This document shows positions 55,599 to 63,823 of a stretch of 64,000 nt of DNA, piece after piece (positions within the stretch are counted from its first letter, which is position 1; each line of letters begins with the position of its first letter). Origin of the DNA: Lysobacter sp. ISL-50. Its GTDB lineage: Bacteria > Pseudomonadota > Gammaproteobacteria > Xanthomonadales > Xanthomonadaceae. The stretch spans positions 206,846-270,845 of the forward strand of contig NZ_JAGGRI010000017.1 in assembly GCF_018612875.1 (NCBI RefSeq). Reading direction: 5' to 3'. A program made the position numbers and the translations under genes. The notes beneath the pieces are model-generated. The model was given only the letters and a program-made list of their open reading frames with translations. It searched no databases and was not told where the DNA came from.

Positions 55599-56239
55599 TC
55601 ACTGAAACTCACCGTCGGGCGAGTGGCTTTGCGTCGACAGCTTTATCCGATCGATCACGCAGTGATTCAGCCTGCGTACTTCAACGAGATTGATCCGTAC
55701 CCATGCCAGCGGATTCGAAACCTGATCGCCGCCGGCTTGATTCCTGCGGGCGAGGTTGACGACTGCGACATCCGAGGTGTTTCCGCGGACGATCCGCGCG
55801 GACGGCCAATGCCGTTTCCGCCCAGCCGCAAAGCCGCTTCGATGGTGGCGCGGCTCCAGTACGTCGCTTCGACGCTCGCGCCGTACCGCTGCTGATAGAA
55901 CAGGTCGAGCTTGATCCGCTCACCATCGTGATGGGCGAGGTCCGCGCGCATGGGCGTCATGCGAAAGCCGTAGCGCTCGTAGCATGCGGGCGTCGGTTCC
56001 TGGTCGGGGTGGATCGGCCAGCGCTTCGAACTCGAGAATGGCTTGGTCGGCCATGATGATTGCGTCCCGACAGCTCGCTTGCCGTTGCGGTTTGCGATGG
56101 CGAAGAGCGCGCAGGGTGGATTGACGGCATCCAACCATCGAGTCTTGGCGCGCTTGCGCGATGGCAATTTCTTCGTCCGCGTTCGAGGCGCTACAAATAC
56201 TTTGATTGTTCGGCGCGATTCGTGATTCGACACGCGCAT
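55599..56239 (-). pseudogene. Frameshifted gene remnant, family not recognised
   Basis: Coding-like protein sequence moves between three frames on the minus strand. One frame from 56239 gives RWLDAVNPPCALFAIANRNG. A second near 56060 gives MADQAILEFEALADPP. The first frame resumes with RYGFRMTPMRADLAHHDGER and YGASVEATYWSRATIEAALR, and a third ends with NTSDVAVVNLARRNQ, LAWVRINLVEVRRLNHCVID and a stop at 55599. The pattern suggests one gene with at least two or three frameshifts, either decay or sequencing errors. I cannot assign a function. It lies 113 bases upstream of the HAF-repeat gene on the same strand. Confidence 0.5.
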
Positions 56240-56326
56240 ATGTGGTTGCTCACGCGTGTTCGCCGTGATCGTGCGGCGAACCGCTGATATGGTGATGTCT
56301 TGTTGTTTTTAACGAGCTGTCGTCGA

Positions 56327-57136
56327 TCAGCGGAACTCGTTGACCTTGCGCAGCATGCTGTCGACCAGGCGCTCCGGCATGAAGCGGCGCAGGGCTCGGA
56401 CTTGATGCGATTGCTTGCCGGCGGAGTAGCGCAGCTTCGGTTTCGCGGCCGTCGCCGCCTTGACCACGGTATCGGCGACGATCTCGACCGGATCGCCCGA
56501 CTCCATCCACTTGCGCATCAGATTTTCGGTGCGCAGGCGTTCGTCGGCGTATTCCGGCAAAGGGCGGTCCACGCGCGTGAGGTTTTCCTCGAAGGAGGTG
56601 CGCGTGACGCCGGGCTCGACGAGCACGGCGCGGACCCCGAAGGCGCGCAGCTCGTGATCCAGCGATTCCGTATAGCCTTCGATGGCGTGCTTGGTGGACG
56701 CGTAGTAGGCGTTGAACGGGGCGGGGATCAGGCCGAGGATGGAGCTCATGTTGATGATCCGGCCGCTGCGTTGTTTGCGCATCACCGGCAACACGGCATT
56801 GACGACGCGCGCCACGCCGTAGACGTTGACGTCGAACAGGCGCTGGACCTGCGCGATCGAGGATTCCTCCGCGCCGCCCAGCAGGCCGATGCCGGCATTG
56901 TTGACCACCAGCTCGATCCGGCCCGTTTGCCGCATTACCTCCGCGATCAGCGCCTGCACCGAAGTCTCGTCGGTGACGTCGCACACCAGCATGCTCACCC
57001 CCGGCGAGCCGGTTGCCGGCTTGCGGCTGGTTCCGAACACGCGGTAGCCGGCCCGGGCCAGCGCCCGGGCGGTCGCGAGGCCGATGCCGGAAGAGGCGCC
57101 AGTCACCACGGCGACGCCGGTATTTTGTTGAGTCAT
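56327..57136 (-). CDS. Short-chain dehydrogenase/reductase (classical SDR)
   Basis: 269 residues. The NAD(P)-binding motif is TGASSGIGLATARAL. An Arg-Lys after strand 2 (GTSRKPAT) suggests NADPH. NNAG, the catalytic Ser (INMSSILGL) and YxxxK (YYASTKHA) are intact. It reduces or oxidises an unknown carbonyl or alcohol in the cytoplasm. The start at 57136 follows GAGGCTAGAGAT. It is divergent from a TetR-family gene, with a large inverted repeat between them, so TetR control of the SDR is likely. Confidence 0.92.
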   Translation of the reverse strand: MTQQNTGVAVVTGASSGIGLATARALARAGYRVFGTSRKPATGSPGVSMLVCDVTDETSVQALIAEVMRQTGRIELVVNNAGIGLLGGAEESSIAQVQRLFDVNVYGVARVVNAVLPVMRKQRSGRIINMSSILGLIPAPFNAYYASTKHAIEGYTESLDHELRAFGVRAVLVEPGVTRTSFEENLTRVDRPLPEYADERLRTENLMRKWMESGDPVEIVADTVVKAATAAKPKLRYSAGKQSHQVRALRRFMPERLVDSMLRKVNEFR

Positions 57137-57250
57137 ATCTCTAGCCTCAGTGGGCGGGTCGTGGGCAGCGGTGCCGCCCTGGTTTGGGAGGGCGGGCGCT
57201 GCATCGTTCGGGAGAGGGGCGGTCGCAACCGAGCTACCCCGGCAATCAAT

Positions 57251-57299
57251 GATGATGATCATAATCTAAAATGTCAACACTTTGATTATGATCGTCATC
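57251..57299. promoter_or_regulatory. Large inverted repeat, likely TetR operator for SDR/TetR pair
   Basis: Left arm GATGATGATCATAATC (57251-57266) and right arm GATTATGATCGTCATC (57284-57299) match as an inverted repeat with one mismatch and a 17-base spacer. A minus-strand TTGACA (57277-57272) lies in the spacer, placing the dyad over the SDR promoter region. Confidence 0.75.
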
Positions 57300-57338
57300 A
57301 ATGAGACACTGGAGCCCGTTTCCAGCCGAGGTTCGGCA

Positions 57339-57917
57339 GTGAAGGTCACCAAGGCACAGGCTCAAGAGAACCGGGCGCGCATCGTCGCGACCGCCGCAGT
57401 CCTATTCAGGGAGCGCGGCTACGACGGTGTGGGCGTGGCCGAGTTGATGGCGGCCGCGGGTTTCACCCATGGGGGCTTTTACAAGCACTTCCGCTCCAAG
57501 GCCGACCTGATGGCCGAAGCGGCCGCCAGCGGCATTTCGCAACGCGTGGCCGACAGCGGCGGCCTGGAACTGCAGGAGTTCGTCGCGCAATACCTCTCGC
57601 GCGAGCACCGCGATGCCCGCGGCGCAGGCTGCACGATGGCCGCGCTCGGCGGCGACGCCGCGCGCCAATCCCGGGACATCAAGGCGACGTTTTCGGAAGG
57701 CATCGAAAGCAGCCTGGCGGCGTTCCGGCGCGACGAGGCCGCGGAACCAGACGATCGCAAGGCCGAGCGGCACGCGATGATCGATACCTTCGCCCACGCG
57801 GTCGGCGCCCTGATCCTGTCGCGCGTCTGCCCGGACGACTCGCCCTTGGCGGACGAGATCCTGGAGGTCTGCCGCGCACGCATCCTTGCGTCGTTGGCGG
57901 CGAAAGAGGGAGCATGA
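57339..57917 (+). CDS. TetR/AcrR family regulator
   Basis: 192 residues. The N-terminal helix-turn-helix is clear: RARIVATAAVLFRERGYDGVGVAELMAAAGFTHGGFYKHFRSKADLM. The ligand-binding C-terminal domain has a short CTMAALGGDAARQ segment. I prefer the GTG at 57339 because upstream ATG and TTG codons lie inside the operator-like repeat. Divergent from the SDR gene and probably its repressor; the SDR substrate may be the ligand. Confidence 0.88.
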   Translation: MKVTKAQAQENRARIVATAAVLFRERGYDGVGVAELMAAAGFTHGGFYKHFRSKADLMAEAAASGISQRVADSGGLELQEFVAQYLSREHRDARGAGCTMAALGGDAARQSRDIKATFSEGIESSLAAFRRDEAAEPDDRKAERHAMIDTFAHAVGALILSRVCPDDSPLADEILEVCRARILASLAAKEGA

Positions 57918-58022
57918 CGGCGGGCCCTCCTTCGACGCCGCTTCGACGCCAGACTCAGGTCTGATCTCCGTCGCACGAAGATTCTCAGCGCGGCCCTGTT
58001 CCCAGGCCGCTCGTGATGGCAG

Positions 58023-58056
58023 ATGAAGTATTCATGCCGATGAAGTATTCATGCCG
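58023..58056 (+). repeat. 17-bp exact tandem duplication
   Basis: The unit ATGAAGTATTCATGCCG occurs twice in direct succession, immediately before a REP-like hairpin repeat. Each unit contains a GAAGTATTC inner palindrome. Confidence 0.8.
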
Positions 58057-58076
58057 AAGCCGCTCCGCGGCCCGGC
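58053..58076 (+). repeat. REP-like hairpin repeat, copy 2
   Basis: GCCGAAGCCGCTCCGCGGCC followed by CGGC, then TTAACTCAGGTGTCAG, matching the flank of copies 3 and 4. It forms a hairpin and bounds the DUF4304/OmpA-remnant segment on its left. Confidence 0.75.
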
Positions 58077-58097
58077 TTAACTCAGGTGTCAGCTCTA

Positions 58098-58532
58098 ATG
58101 AACTCTGACCGCCAATCGATGGAATCGGCCCTCAAGACGATCTGCCTTCCATTCCTGAGGAAGATCGGCTTCAAGGGGAGCTTTCCGAACCTGTACAGGG
58201 ACACAGACGGCTTTGTAAGCCTCATCAACTTCCAGTTTTTCTCCTCGGGCGGAAGTTTTTGCGTAAACATTTCCTTCGCCGACAAGCTGCGAACGAACGT
58301 TTACTTCAATAAAGAGGCCGCGCCGAAAGATTTACGCGTCTCCTCCACCAGGGAGCAGGCGCGTCTTGGCGCAAAGGATCTCTTCGGAGATCATTGGTTC
58401 TCATTCGGGCCGACAAGTGGCGGGGAGTTTCGTGGACATCCAGACAGTCCAGCCACCATCGCGGCGCAGATCAACCAACTCGCAATAGACGTAGCGGAGC
58501 CGTGGTGGCTGAAGCATGCCGGTGAGAGCTGA
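58098..58532 (+). CDS. DUF4304-like protein
   Basis: 144 residues resembling DUF4304 proteins: an N-terminal helix (ALKTICLPFLRKIGFKGSF), a strand pair LYRDTDGFVSLINFQFFSSGGSFCVNI and a C-terminal helix region (AAQINQLAIDVAEPWWLKHAG). No signal peptide. The function is unknown; such proteins are often found near toxin/immunity genes. GC looks lower than in neighbouring genes. It sits between two copies of the REP-like repeat together with a broken OmpA fragment, so it may be acquired DNA. GTG 58086 is an alternative start. Confidence 0.7.
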   Translation: MNSDRQSMESALKTICLPFLRKIGFKGSFPNLYRDTDGFVSLINFQFFSSGGSFCVNISFADKLRTNVYFNKEAAPKDLRVSSTREQARLGAKDLFGDHWFSFGPTSGGEFRGHPDSPATIAAQINQLAIDVAEPWWLKHAGES

Positions 58533-58586
58533 CAATACGAGCGCCACGGTGGCGATCGCCGGTCGGTTGCCCACGGATCGCCTCCC

Positions 58587-58873
58587 AAGGCGCCGTCGCT
58601 GGCGGAACTGATCGGAAAGACCCGCGGCACGGTGCTCCTCAAGGGCTGTACGAACGAGAAGGGCGACGACGCCTGCAACCTCGCTCTGTCCAGACGTCGT
58701 GCCGAAGCGGTGAAGAATTGGATGGCGGCAAACGGCGTGCCGGTCGAACGCCTCGACGCCAGGGGTTACGGCGAAGCCGATCCCGTCGCGCCCAACCAGC
58801 ACCCAACGGCAACGACGATCCTGATGCCCGCGCTGGAAATCGGCGCGTGGAAGTTATCCTGCCGCGATCGTAG
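58587..58873 (+). pseudogene. Truncated, frameshifted OmpA-family C-terminal domain
   Basis: Reading from about 58587, the frame encodes AELIGKTRGTVLLKGCTNEK, GDDACNLALSRRRAEAVKNW and ERLDARGYGEADPVAPNQHP, clearly related to the C-terminus of the lipoprotein at 28832-29440. A single-base shift after NQHP (near 58800) restores NGNDDPDARAGNRRVEVILP, RS and a TAG stop at 58871-58873. The signal peptide, linker and the first half of the OmpA domain are missing. It is a dead partial copy of an OmpA-type gene. Confidence 0.85.
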
Positions 58874-59049
58874 CGCCTCTGATCGCCCAGTAGTCACCCT
58901 GCTGTCTGGCCTGAACAACGCATGGCAAAACCGACGAAACGTGGAAGTCGGATGAGGCTGCCAGTGGATGGTTGGGATAGTTGCCTATCGTCGGCGGCAT
59001 CCATTCGTGTTTCTGCGCCGCGCGGATTGCGACCCGACAGTTCATTGAA

Positions 59050-59072
59050 GCCGAGCCGCTTTGCGGCTCGGC
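59050..59072 (+). repeat. REP-like hairpin repeat, copy 3
   Basis: GCCGAGCCGCTTTGCGGCTC followed by GGC, a nearly perfect hairpin, then TCAATTCAAGCGTCAG. It bounds the DUF4304/OmpA-remnant segment on its right. Confidence 0.8.
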
Positions 59073-59217
59073 TCAATTCAAGCGTCAGCGCATCCACATG
59101 ACGTCATGATCGTGGTGCCGGCGCAGCATCTTCTTCAACGTGCTTGCTCCGGCGTACTGCAAATATCGGCTGCCGGGACCGGTCCGGCCCCGGCTACCTC
59201 CAGCGGCGCTGCGCGTG

Positions 59218-60063
59218 TCAAAGGCCAAGCGGCCAATAGGGCACGCAAGTCTTGGGCACCTGGGGATCGAGCGCGTTCAACACCCGGTTAAGCACGTTGG
59301 GCGAGATCGCCATGCCGATGTGGCTGCTGAAGTCGGCTCCGCACTCGTCCTGCAGCACCACATCGCGTGCGTTCGCGACGCCCATGAAGCCGCTGGTGTA
59401 AGGGATCACGGTATGGTCGTAGCGCGTGGCGATATTGGTGTATTGCACGCCGGGCACCGCCGCGCTTCCGCCGAGGTTGAGTTCGTCGAGGAATGCGCTC
59501 GGCGGTAGATATTCGAGACACGCGGCGCAAACGCCGTCATAGAACGCCGTGCCCAGGTAAGGGGCGATGCTCGTCAGGCCGTGCACCAATTGGTTGAGGC
59601 CGTACAAGGTGGTGCCTTTGTAATTGGGCGCGAAGCCGATCATCTGCTTGACCTTCTGATCGCCACCGGCGTACTTGATGTAATAGGCCGGCACCGTCGT
59701 GCCTTCGGAGTGGCCGACGATGTTGACCTTCTGCGCACCAGTGGCCGCGAGTACGCGGTCGACAAAATCCGATAGCTGCACCGCGCTGTCGGCCATCGGC
59801 CGAATGCCCGGGATCCAGAATGCGCCCTCGCCGTAGGACACGGTGAACGCGCAGTGGCCCGCGGCGGCGATGTTCGGCCCCATATAGGCCCAGTTGACGT
59901 ATTGGTTGGCGCCCAGGCCATGGACCAGCACGACAGGTTCGGGATGGGCGGCAGAAGGCTGGCAGTTCCAGTCGTTGAGGCCGCGATTCGCGGCGGCCGC
60001 TGGCTGGAGTGCGAGGACGGATGAAAACAGCACGACGATGGCTGCAACGAGACGGAACTTCAT
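59218..60063 (-). CDS. Secreted class 2 lipase/esterase
   Basis: 281 residues. A signal peptide (LVAAIVVLFSSVLALQPAAAA) is followed by a compact alpha/beta-hydrolase: PVVLVHGLGANQYVNWAYMG, elbow VGHSEGTTVPAYYIKY with the catalytic Ser, a probable acid in TRYDHTVIPYTSGFM and a probable His in ADFSSHIGMA. The pattern matches Lipase_2 enzymes of actinomycetes and proteobacteria. Paired cysteines (CAACLEY, DECG, TCVPYW) suggest disulfides. GGGAGGAA precedes the ATG at 60063. It is divergent from a TetR-type gene, with a 24-bp palindrome between them. Confidence 0.9.
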   Translation of the reverse strand: MKFRLVAAIVVLFSSVLALQPAAAANRGLNDWNCQPSAAHPEPVVLVHGLGANQYVNWAYMGPNIAAAGHCAFTVSYGEGAFWIPGIRPMADSAVQLSDFVDRVLAATGAQKVNIVGHSEGTTVPAYYIKYAGGDQKVKQMIGFAPNYKGTTLYGLNQLVHGLTSIAPYLGTAFYDGVCAACLEYLPPSAFLDELNLGGSAAVPGVQYTNIATRYDHTVIPYTSGFMGVANARDVVLQDECGADFSSHIGMAISPNVLNRVLNALDPQVPKTCVPYWPLGL

Positions 60064-60116
60064 CGATGATTCCTCCCAAGGTGAGACTGCGGTTGACCTC
60101 GATCGACTCCGGGCTA

Positions 60117-60140
60117 AACTGGAAATCATCATTACCAGTT
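60117..60140. promoter_or_regulatory. 24-bp palindrome, likely TetR operator for lipase/TetR pair
   Basis: AACTGG at 60117-60122 and CCAGTT at 60135-60140 form the outer arms, and the inner AAATCATCATTA is near-symmetric, giving a 24-bp dyad between divergent genes. Size and position suit a TetR dimer site. Confidence 0.75.
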
Positions 60141-60233
60141 CAAGCGAGTGCATAGCCCATGCCGCATCGTTCTGGCAAGATCTCTGACCAGATTTCTCGC
60201 GCTGCGTCGGAAAAATCCGCCGAGGAGCCGTCA

Positions 60234-60899
60234 ATGGACGGCCGCCGCTATCGCAACCGCACAAGCACCCAGCGTCGCAAGGAGCGCCGAGATCGGTTGC
60301 TGCTTGCGGCCCTGGAGGCCTTCGCCGACCGTGGCTACGTCAACACCTCGATCGAGCAGCTATGCGTTTCAGCGGCGATATCCACGCGCAATTTCTATGA
60401 GGAGTTCGCGCGCAAGGAAGAGTTGCTGTTCGTCCTGTACGACGAAGTGAACCAGCGCGCACTGGCCGCGGCCGAGGCCGCCACGAACGCGGCGCCGCTC
60501 GACTTGGCCGTGCGCGCGCAGGTCGGCGTGCGCGCTTACCTGCATACGATCACGGCAGACCCAAGGCTGGCACGCATCTCTTACGTGGAGTCGGTGGGGG
60601 TAAGCGTCGACATGGAACGGCATCGCCGCGCATCGCATCGGGCCTTCGCCGAGTTGATCGCGCGTCAGGCGCAGGACTTGATTGCGGCTGCGCGCGCTCC
60701 GGCGCGGGATTTCAGCCTGACCGCCATTGCGCTTGTCGGCGCGATCAAGGAATTGGGCGCGGCCACGGTGACGGCCGAGGATAGGGTCGACATCGATCAA
60801 GCCGCGGCCGAGGCGGCGCGACTGATCATCGCCGCGCTCGGTATTCCAGCCGCGGGCGAGTCGAGCGGCGATCTCGCGGACGAAGTGACGCCGGGCTGA
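60234..60899 (+). CDS. TetR/AcrR family regulator
   Basis: 221 residues. The helix-turn-helix region reads RRDRLLLAALEAFADRGYVNTSIEQLC, VSAAISTRNFYEEFARKEELLF. The C-terminal effector domain is alanine-rich. GAGGAG lies six bases before the ATG at 60234; an ATG at 60159 is possible but poorly supported. It probably represses the divergent secreted lipase gene, and perhaps its own, through the palindrome at 60117. Confidence 0.88.
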   Translation: MDGRRYRNRTSTQRRKERRDRLLLAALEAFADRGYVNTSIEQLCVSAAISTRNFYEEFARKEELLFVLYDEVNQRALAAAEAATNAAPLDLAVRAQVGVRAYLHTITADPRLARISYVESVGVSVDMERHRRASHRAFAELIARQAQDLIAAARAPARDFSLTAIALVGAIKELGAATVTAEDRVDIDQAAAEAARLIIAALGIPAAGESSGDLADEVTPG

Positions 60900-60966
60900 T
60901 GGCGATGACAGTGTTCGTGGACACGATGAACGCGCGAGTCAATTTTCGACTACGAGGAAGCCTCCG

Positions 60967-61293
60967 ATGCTGATCGAAATCCGCACGTATCTGCTCAAGG
61001 AGGACGCCGCAGCCACCTTCGACAAAGTAATGGTGGAGGATGCGATCCCGATGATTCGCGCCTATGGAATGGACGTCGTCGCTTATGGGCAGTCTGACCA
61101 TGAGCGGGAAACCCGATATCTCATCCGGGCTTATAAGGGCCGCGCTCATTTGGACGAGCAGCAAGCGGAATTCTATGCATCACAGGCTTGGCGAAATGGG
61201 CCCAGGCCAGCCCTGATCAGCTGTATCGACACCTATCTGAATACCTTGCTCCGGCTTTCGCCAGAGAGCGTAGAGCAACTCAGATCGAATTGA
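60967..61293 (+). CDS. NIPSNAP family protein
   Basis: 108 residues, a single ferredoxin-like NIPSNAP domain: MLIEIRTYLLKEDAAATFDK, VVAYGQSDHERETRYLIRAYK and a final RNGPRPALISCIDTYLNTLL. Small bacterial members are dimeric cytoplasmic proteins of unknown role, sometimes resembling monooxygenases. GAGGAAGCC precedes the ATG. It lies 67 bases after the TetR gene on the same strand and could be co-transcribed. Confidence 0.85.
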   Translation: MLIEIRTYLLKEDAAATFDKVMVEDAIPMIRAYGMDVVAYGQSDHERETRYLIRAYKGRAHLDEQQAEFYASQAWRNGPRPALISCIDTYLNTLLRLSPESVEQLRSN

Positions 61294-61305
61294 TTCATGA
61301 ATCAA

Positions 61306-61329
61306 GCCGAAGCCGCTTCGCGGCTCGGC
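61306..61329 (+). repeat. REP-like hairpin repeat, copy 4
   Basis: GCCGAAGCCGCTTCGCGGCT followed by CGGC, the best-preserved copy, then CTGGATGAAGGACTCTGTGTCAG. It sits between the convergent NIPSNAP and H-NS-like genes and may act as a bidirectional terminator. Confidence 0.8.
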
Positions 61330-61348
61330 CTGGATGAAGGACTCTGTG

Positions 61349-61768
61349 TCAGCCCTGCTTGACGAGCGTCCGTCGGCCTATTGTGCTGCTCTTGCGCGCG
61401 GTGGGTCTTCCGAGGCCGGGGATCAGGAAGTCAGTGACGCTCCGGCCATGCTTCGTCTTCTGGGCCAGCCACCGTGGCATCCGCCCGCGGCCCGACCAGG
61501 TATTGCGCTTGTTATCCGGGTCGCGATACTTGGCGGCTACCTTGCCCGGCTTTCGCCGCGCGCCCCGTTTCTTGGCGGCAATCTCGGTAACCGGCTGATC
61601 GCCATAAAGTTCCTCGATCGTATAGCCGGACTGAGCGGCGAGTGCGACCACTTTTCGACGCACCGTGGCGACGGAGTTGCGGCTGGATATCCACTGCCTC
61701 CGCTTCTCCGCGGCGACTAAAAGGGCGGTCAGTTCCCGCAGGCTGAGCTTCTCGACATCGATATTCAT
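61349..61768 (-). CDS. H-NS family nucleoid protein
   Basis: 139 residues. The N-terminal coiled-coil oligomerisation region (MNIDVEKLSLRELTALLVAAEKRR) is shorter than in E. coli H-NS. The C-terminal DNA-binding motif KYRDPDNKRNTWSGRGRMPRWL is typical, and a basic tail follows (TARKSSTIGRRTLVKQG). It should bind AT-rich DNA and silence acquired genes. Start at 61768, giving the family-like N-terminus. It lies 82 bases after the UbiB-like gene on the same strand. Confidence 0.9.
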   Translation of the reverse strand: MNIDVEKLSLRELTALLVAAEKRRQWISSRNSVATVRRKVVALAAQSGYTIEELYGDQPVTEIAAKKRGARRKPGKVAAKYRDPDNKRNTWSGRGRMPRWLAQKTKHGRSVTDFLIPGLGRPTARKSSTIGRRTLVKQG

Positions 61769-61850
61769 GCCGCCAAGGGTCCAGGCATGCCTATCGGCTG
61801 TCAAGCCGCCAGCGCGCGTCGAACCTCCACCTCGGTGCCATCCAAACCCG

Positions 61851-63530
61851 TCAGGACCGTGTCCCCCGCTCTTCGCGAGGCCCGGGTTTCTTGTCGTTAC
61901 GCAGCGCGCTGACCACCATCGTCAGTCCCAACCCGGCCGCGATCAGGAACAATACCAATGCAAACGCGGGGTAGCCGAACAGAAACGGGCCGATGCCCGA
62001 ACGCAGGAGCATCGTGCTGGAGATCAGGAGCGCCGCGATCACAATGCCTGCCGCGATGCGGTTGGCTATCTTCTGCAGATTCTCCATCAACGCCGAGTCC
62101 TGCCAGCCGGTGATGCGCACCTGCAGCCGGTTCTCAGCCAGCAGCGACAGCACGTTGCCGACCTTCCGCGGCGCTTCCTGCAACAGCGACTGCAGGTCGA
62201 TCGCCTCGGTGGCCAGATTGGACGGCGACAGCGACTGCAACAGTCTGTCTCGCAGCAACTTCTGCAGGTGATCCTCGACCGCCGCCTTAACGCTCAGGTC
62301 CGGGTCCAATGCAACGCAAACGGTTTCCAGATTCAAGAGCGTCTTGGCCAGAAGATTGAACTCCGGTGGCGTACGCAAACCGCACAGCGCGCTCAGCCGG
62401 CTCAGGTGCAGCAACAGCCGGCCTTCCGACCACGCCTGGGCGTGACTGTGCGCCGCGTAGCGCGCGATATGCTGTCCCACTTCGCGGACGAAACGGCCTT
62501 CGTCGAAGTCCTCCAGGCGCACGCCCAGGGCGATCAGCTCATCGGCCACTGACTCGCCTCGTCCATCCACGGCCGCGAAAACCAGCTTCAATAGCCGGCC
62601 GCGCAGCTTCGGCGGAATATGCGCCACCATGCCCAGATCGAAGATGGCCAGACGGTGGTCGGGCGTGAGCAGCAGGTTGCCCGGATGCGGATCGGCGTGC
62701 AGTTCGCCATGGACGAACATCTGATCCAGGTAGCCGCGCAACAGGTCGATCACGATGGGCCGCAGGTTGTGCTCGGTTCGCCGCAATCCCAACGGCTCGG
62801 TTACTTTGCAGCCCTTCACCAACTGCATCGTCAACACCCGGGCGCCGCACAGATCCCGCAGGGGTTGCGGCACCATCAGCGTCGGGTACTTGGCCAGATG
62901 GTGGCCGAAGCGTTCAAGATGATCGGCCTCCAACCGGTAATCCAGTTCGTCCAGCAGCGCCTTGCGAAACTCTTGAACCCAATCCGAGAAGTGCAGCCGG
63001 CGACCCACCTGAGTGTTGTGGTCGGCTGTCGACGCCAGCATCTGCAATGTGTCCAGGTCGTTGCGGATCTCTTGCGCGACGTTGGGCCGCTGCACTTTGA
63101 CGGCTACCTCGCGGCCGTCGCGCAAGACGGCCCGATGTACCTGGCCCAACGACGCACAGCCCAGCGGGTTGGGATCGAATTCGGGAAACACCGCATGCAA
63201 GCGCACGCCCAGCTCCGTTTCGATCACGGCTTCGATCGTGGCGGCATCCACCGCGGTCACCTCGTCCTGCATGCGCTCCAAGGCCGCCAGATAGGTGGGA
63301 GGGACCATATCCGGCCGGGTGGACAAGGCTTGACCGATCTTGATGAAGGTCGGTCCAAGCGCCTCCAGATCGCGAACGAAATCCGCGGGCTTTCCCTCTT
63401 CAGGTATAGGGATGTCTTCATCCGTCGCCTGATCCCAATCGAGCCCGGTAAACACTCCCGAGCTGCGATATTTCAGGAAGAATCCGACCACCTGGGCCGT
63501 GCGCGTCAAAGGGTGCGACGTAGCGCTCAT
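61851..63530 (-). CDS. ABC1/UbiB family atypical kinase
   Basis: 559 residues. It carries the KxGQ motif (FIKIGQALSTRPDMVP), the altered glycine-rich loop PLGCASLGQVHRA, the VAIK-like lysine in REVAVKVQRP, GELHADPHPGNLLLT and IFDLGMV (DFG-like). Two C-terminal membrane helices (about 500-545, IAAGIVIAALLISSTMLL and FGYPAFALVLFLIAAGLGL) are typical of UbiB. It acts at the inner membrane, supporting ubiquinone synthesis or lipid handling. No other ubi genes are adjacent. AGGAG precedes the ATG at 63530. Confidence 0.93.
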   Translation of the reverse strand: MSATSHPLTRTAQVVGFFLKYRSSGVFTGLDWDQATDEDIPIPEEGKPADFVRDLEALGPTFIKIGQALSTRPDMVPPTYLAALERMQDEVTAVDAATIEAVIETELGVRLHAVFPEFDPNPLGCASLGQVHRAVLRDGREVAVKVQRPNVAQEIRNDLDTLQMLASTADHNTQVGRRLHFSDWVQEFRKALLDELDYRLEADHLERFGHHLAKYPTLMVPQPLRDLCGARVLTMQLVKGCKVTEPLGLRRTEHNLRPIVIDLLRGYLDQMFVHGELHADPHPGNLLLTPDHRLAIFDLGMVAHIPPKLRGRLLKLVFAAVDGRGESVADELIALGVRLEDFDEGRFVREVGQHIARYAAHSHAQAWSEGRLLLHLSRLSALCGLRTPPEFNLLAKTLLNLETVCVALDPDLSVKAAVEDHLQKLLRDRLLQSLSPSNLATEAIDLQSLLQEAPRKVGNVLSLLAENRLQVRITGWQDSALMENLQKIANRIAAGIVIAALLISSTMLLRSGIGPFLFGYPAFALVLFLIAAGLGLTMVVSALRNDKKPGPREERGTRS

Positions 63531-63823
63531 GGCGGCTCCTGCGAGGACTTCGGCTGGTCGGCGTCTTAACCTGAAATTGACCGTTAGGACTATCCCGGAC
63601 CTTTCGCAAAGAGGCCGTGAGGGTTGGCTCAAGGCAAGCATTGTTAAAAAGTTTTCGCGCCGTACTTACGCGGTTGATACGTACTCAGGCGAAGGCTGAG
63701 GCGCTGAAGCCGCGAAGGTTCGTCATGGCAGAAGAATCGCAGATCCGCGGGCATAGGTTCCCGTGGGGTCAATGCAGATGGGCGTCCATTGGGCCGGAAA
63801 CCCAATACCCTCGCTTTCGCTTT
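63531..63823. other. Intergenic upstream of UbiB-like gene and left of IS element
   Basis: About 290 bases. It carries the UbiB promoter region; no supported gene. Confidence 0.4.
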
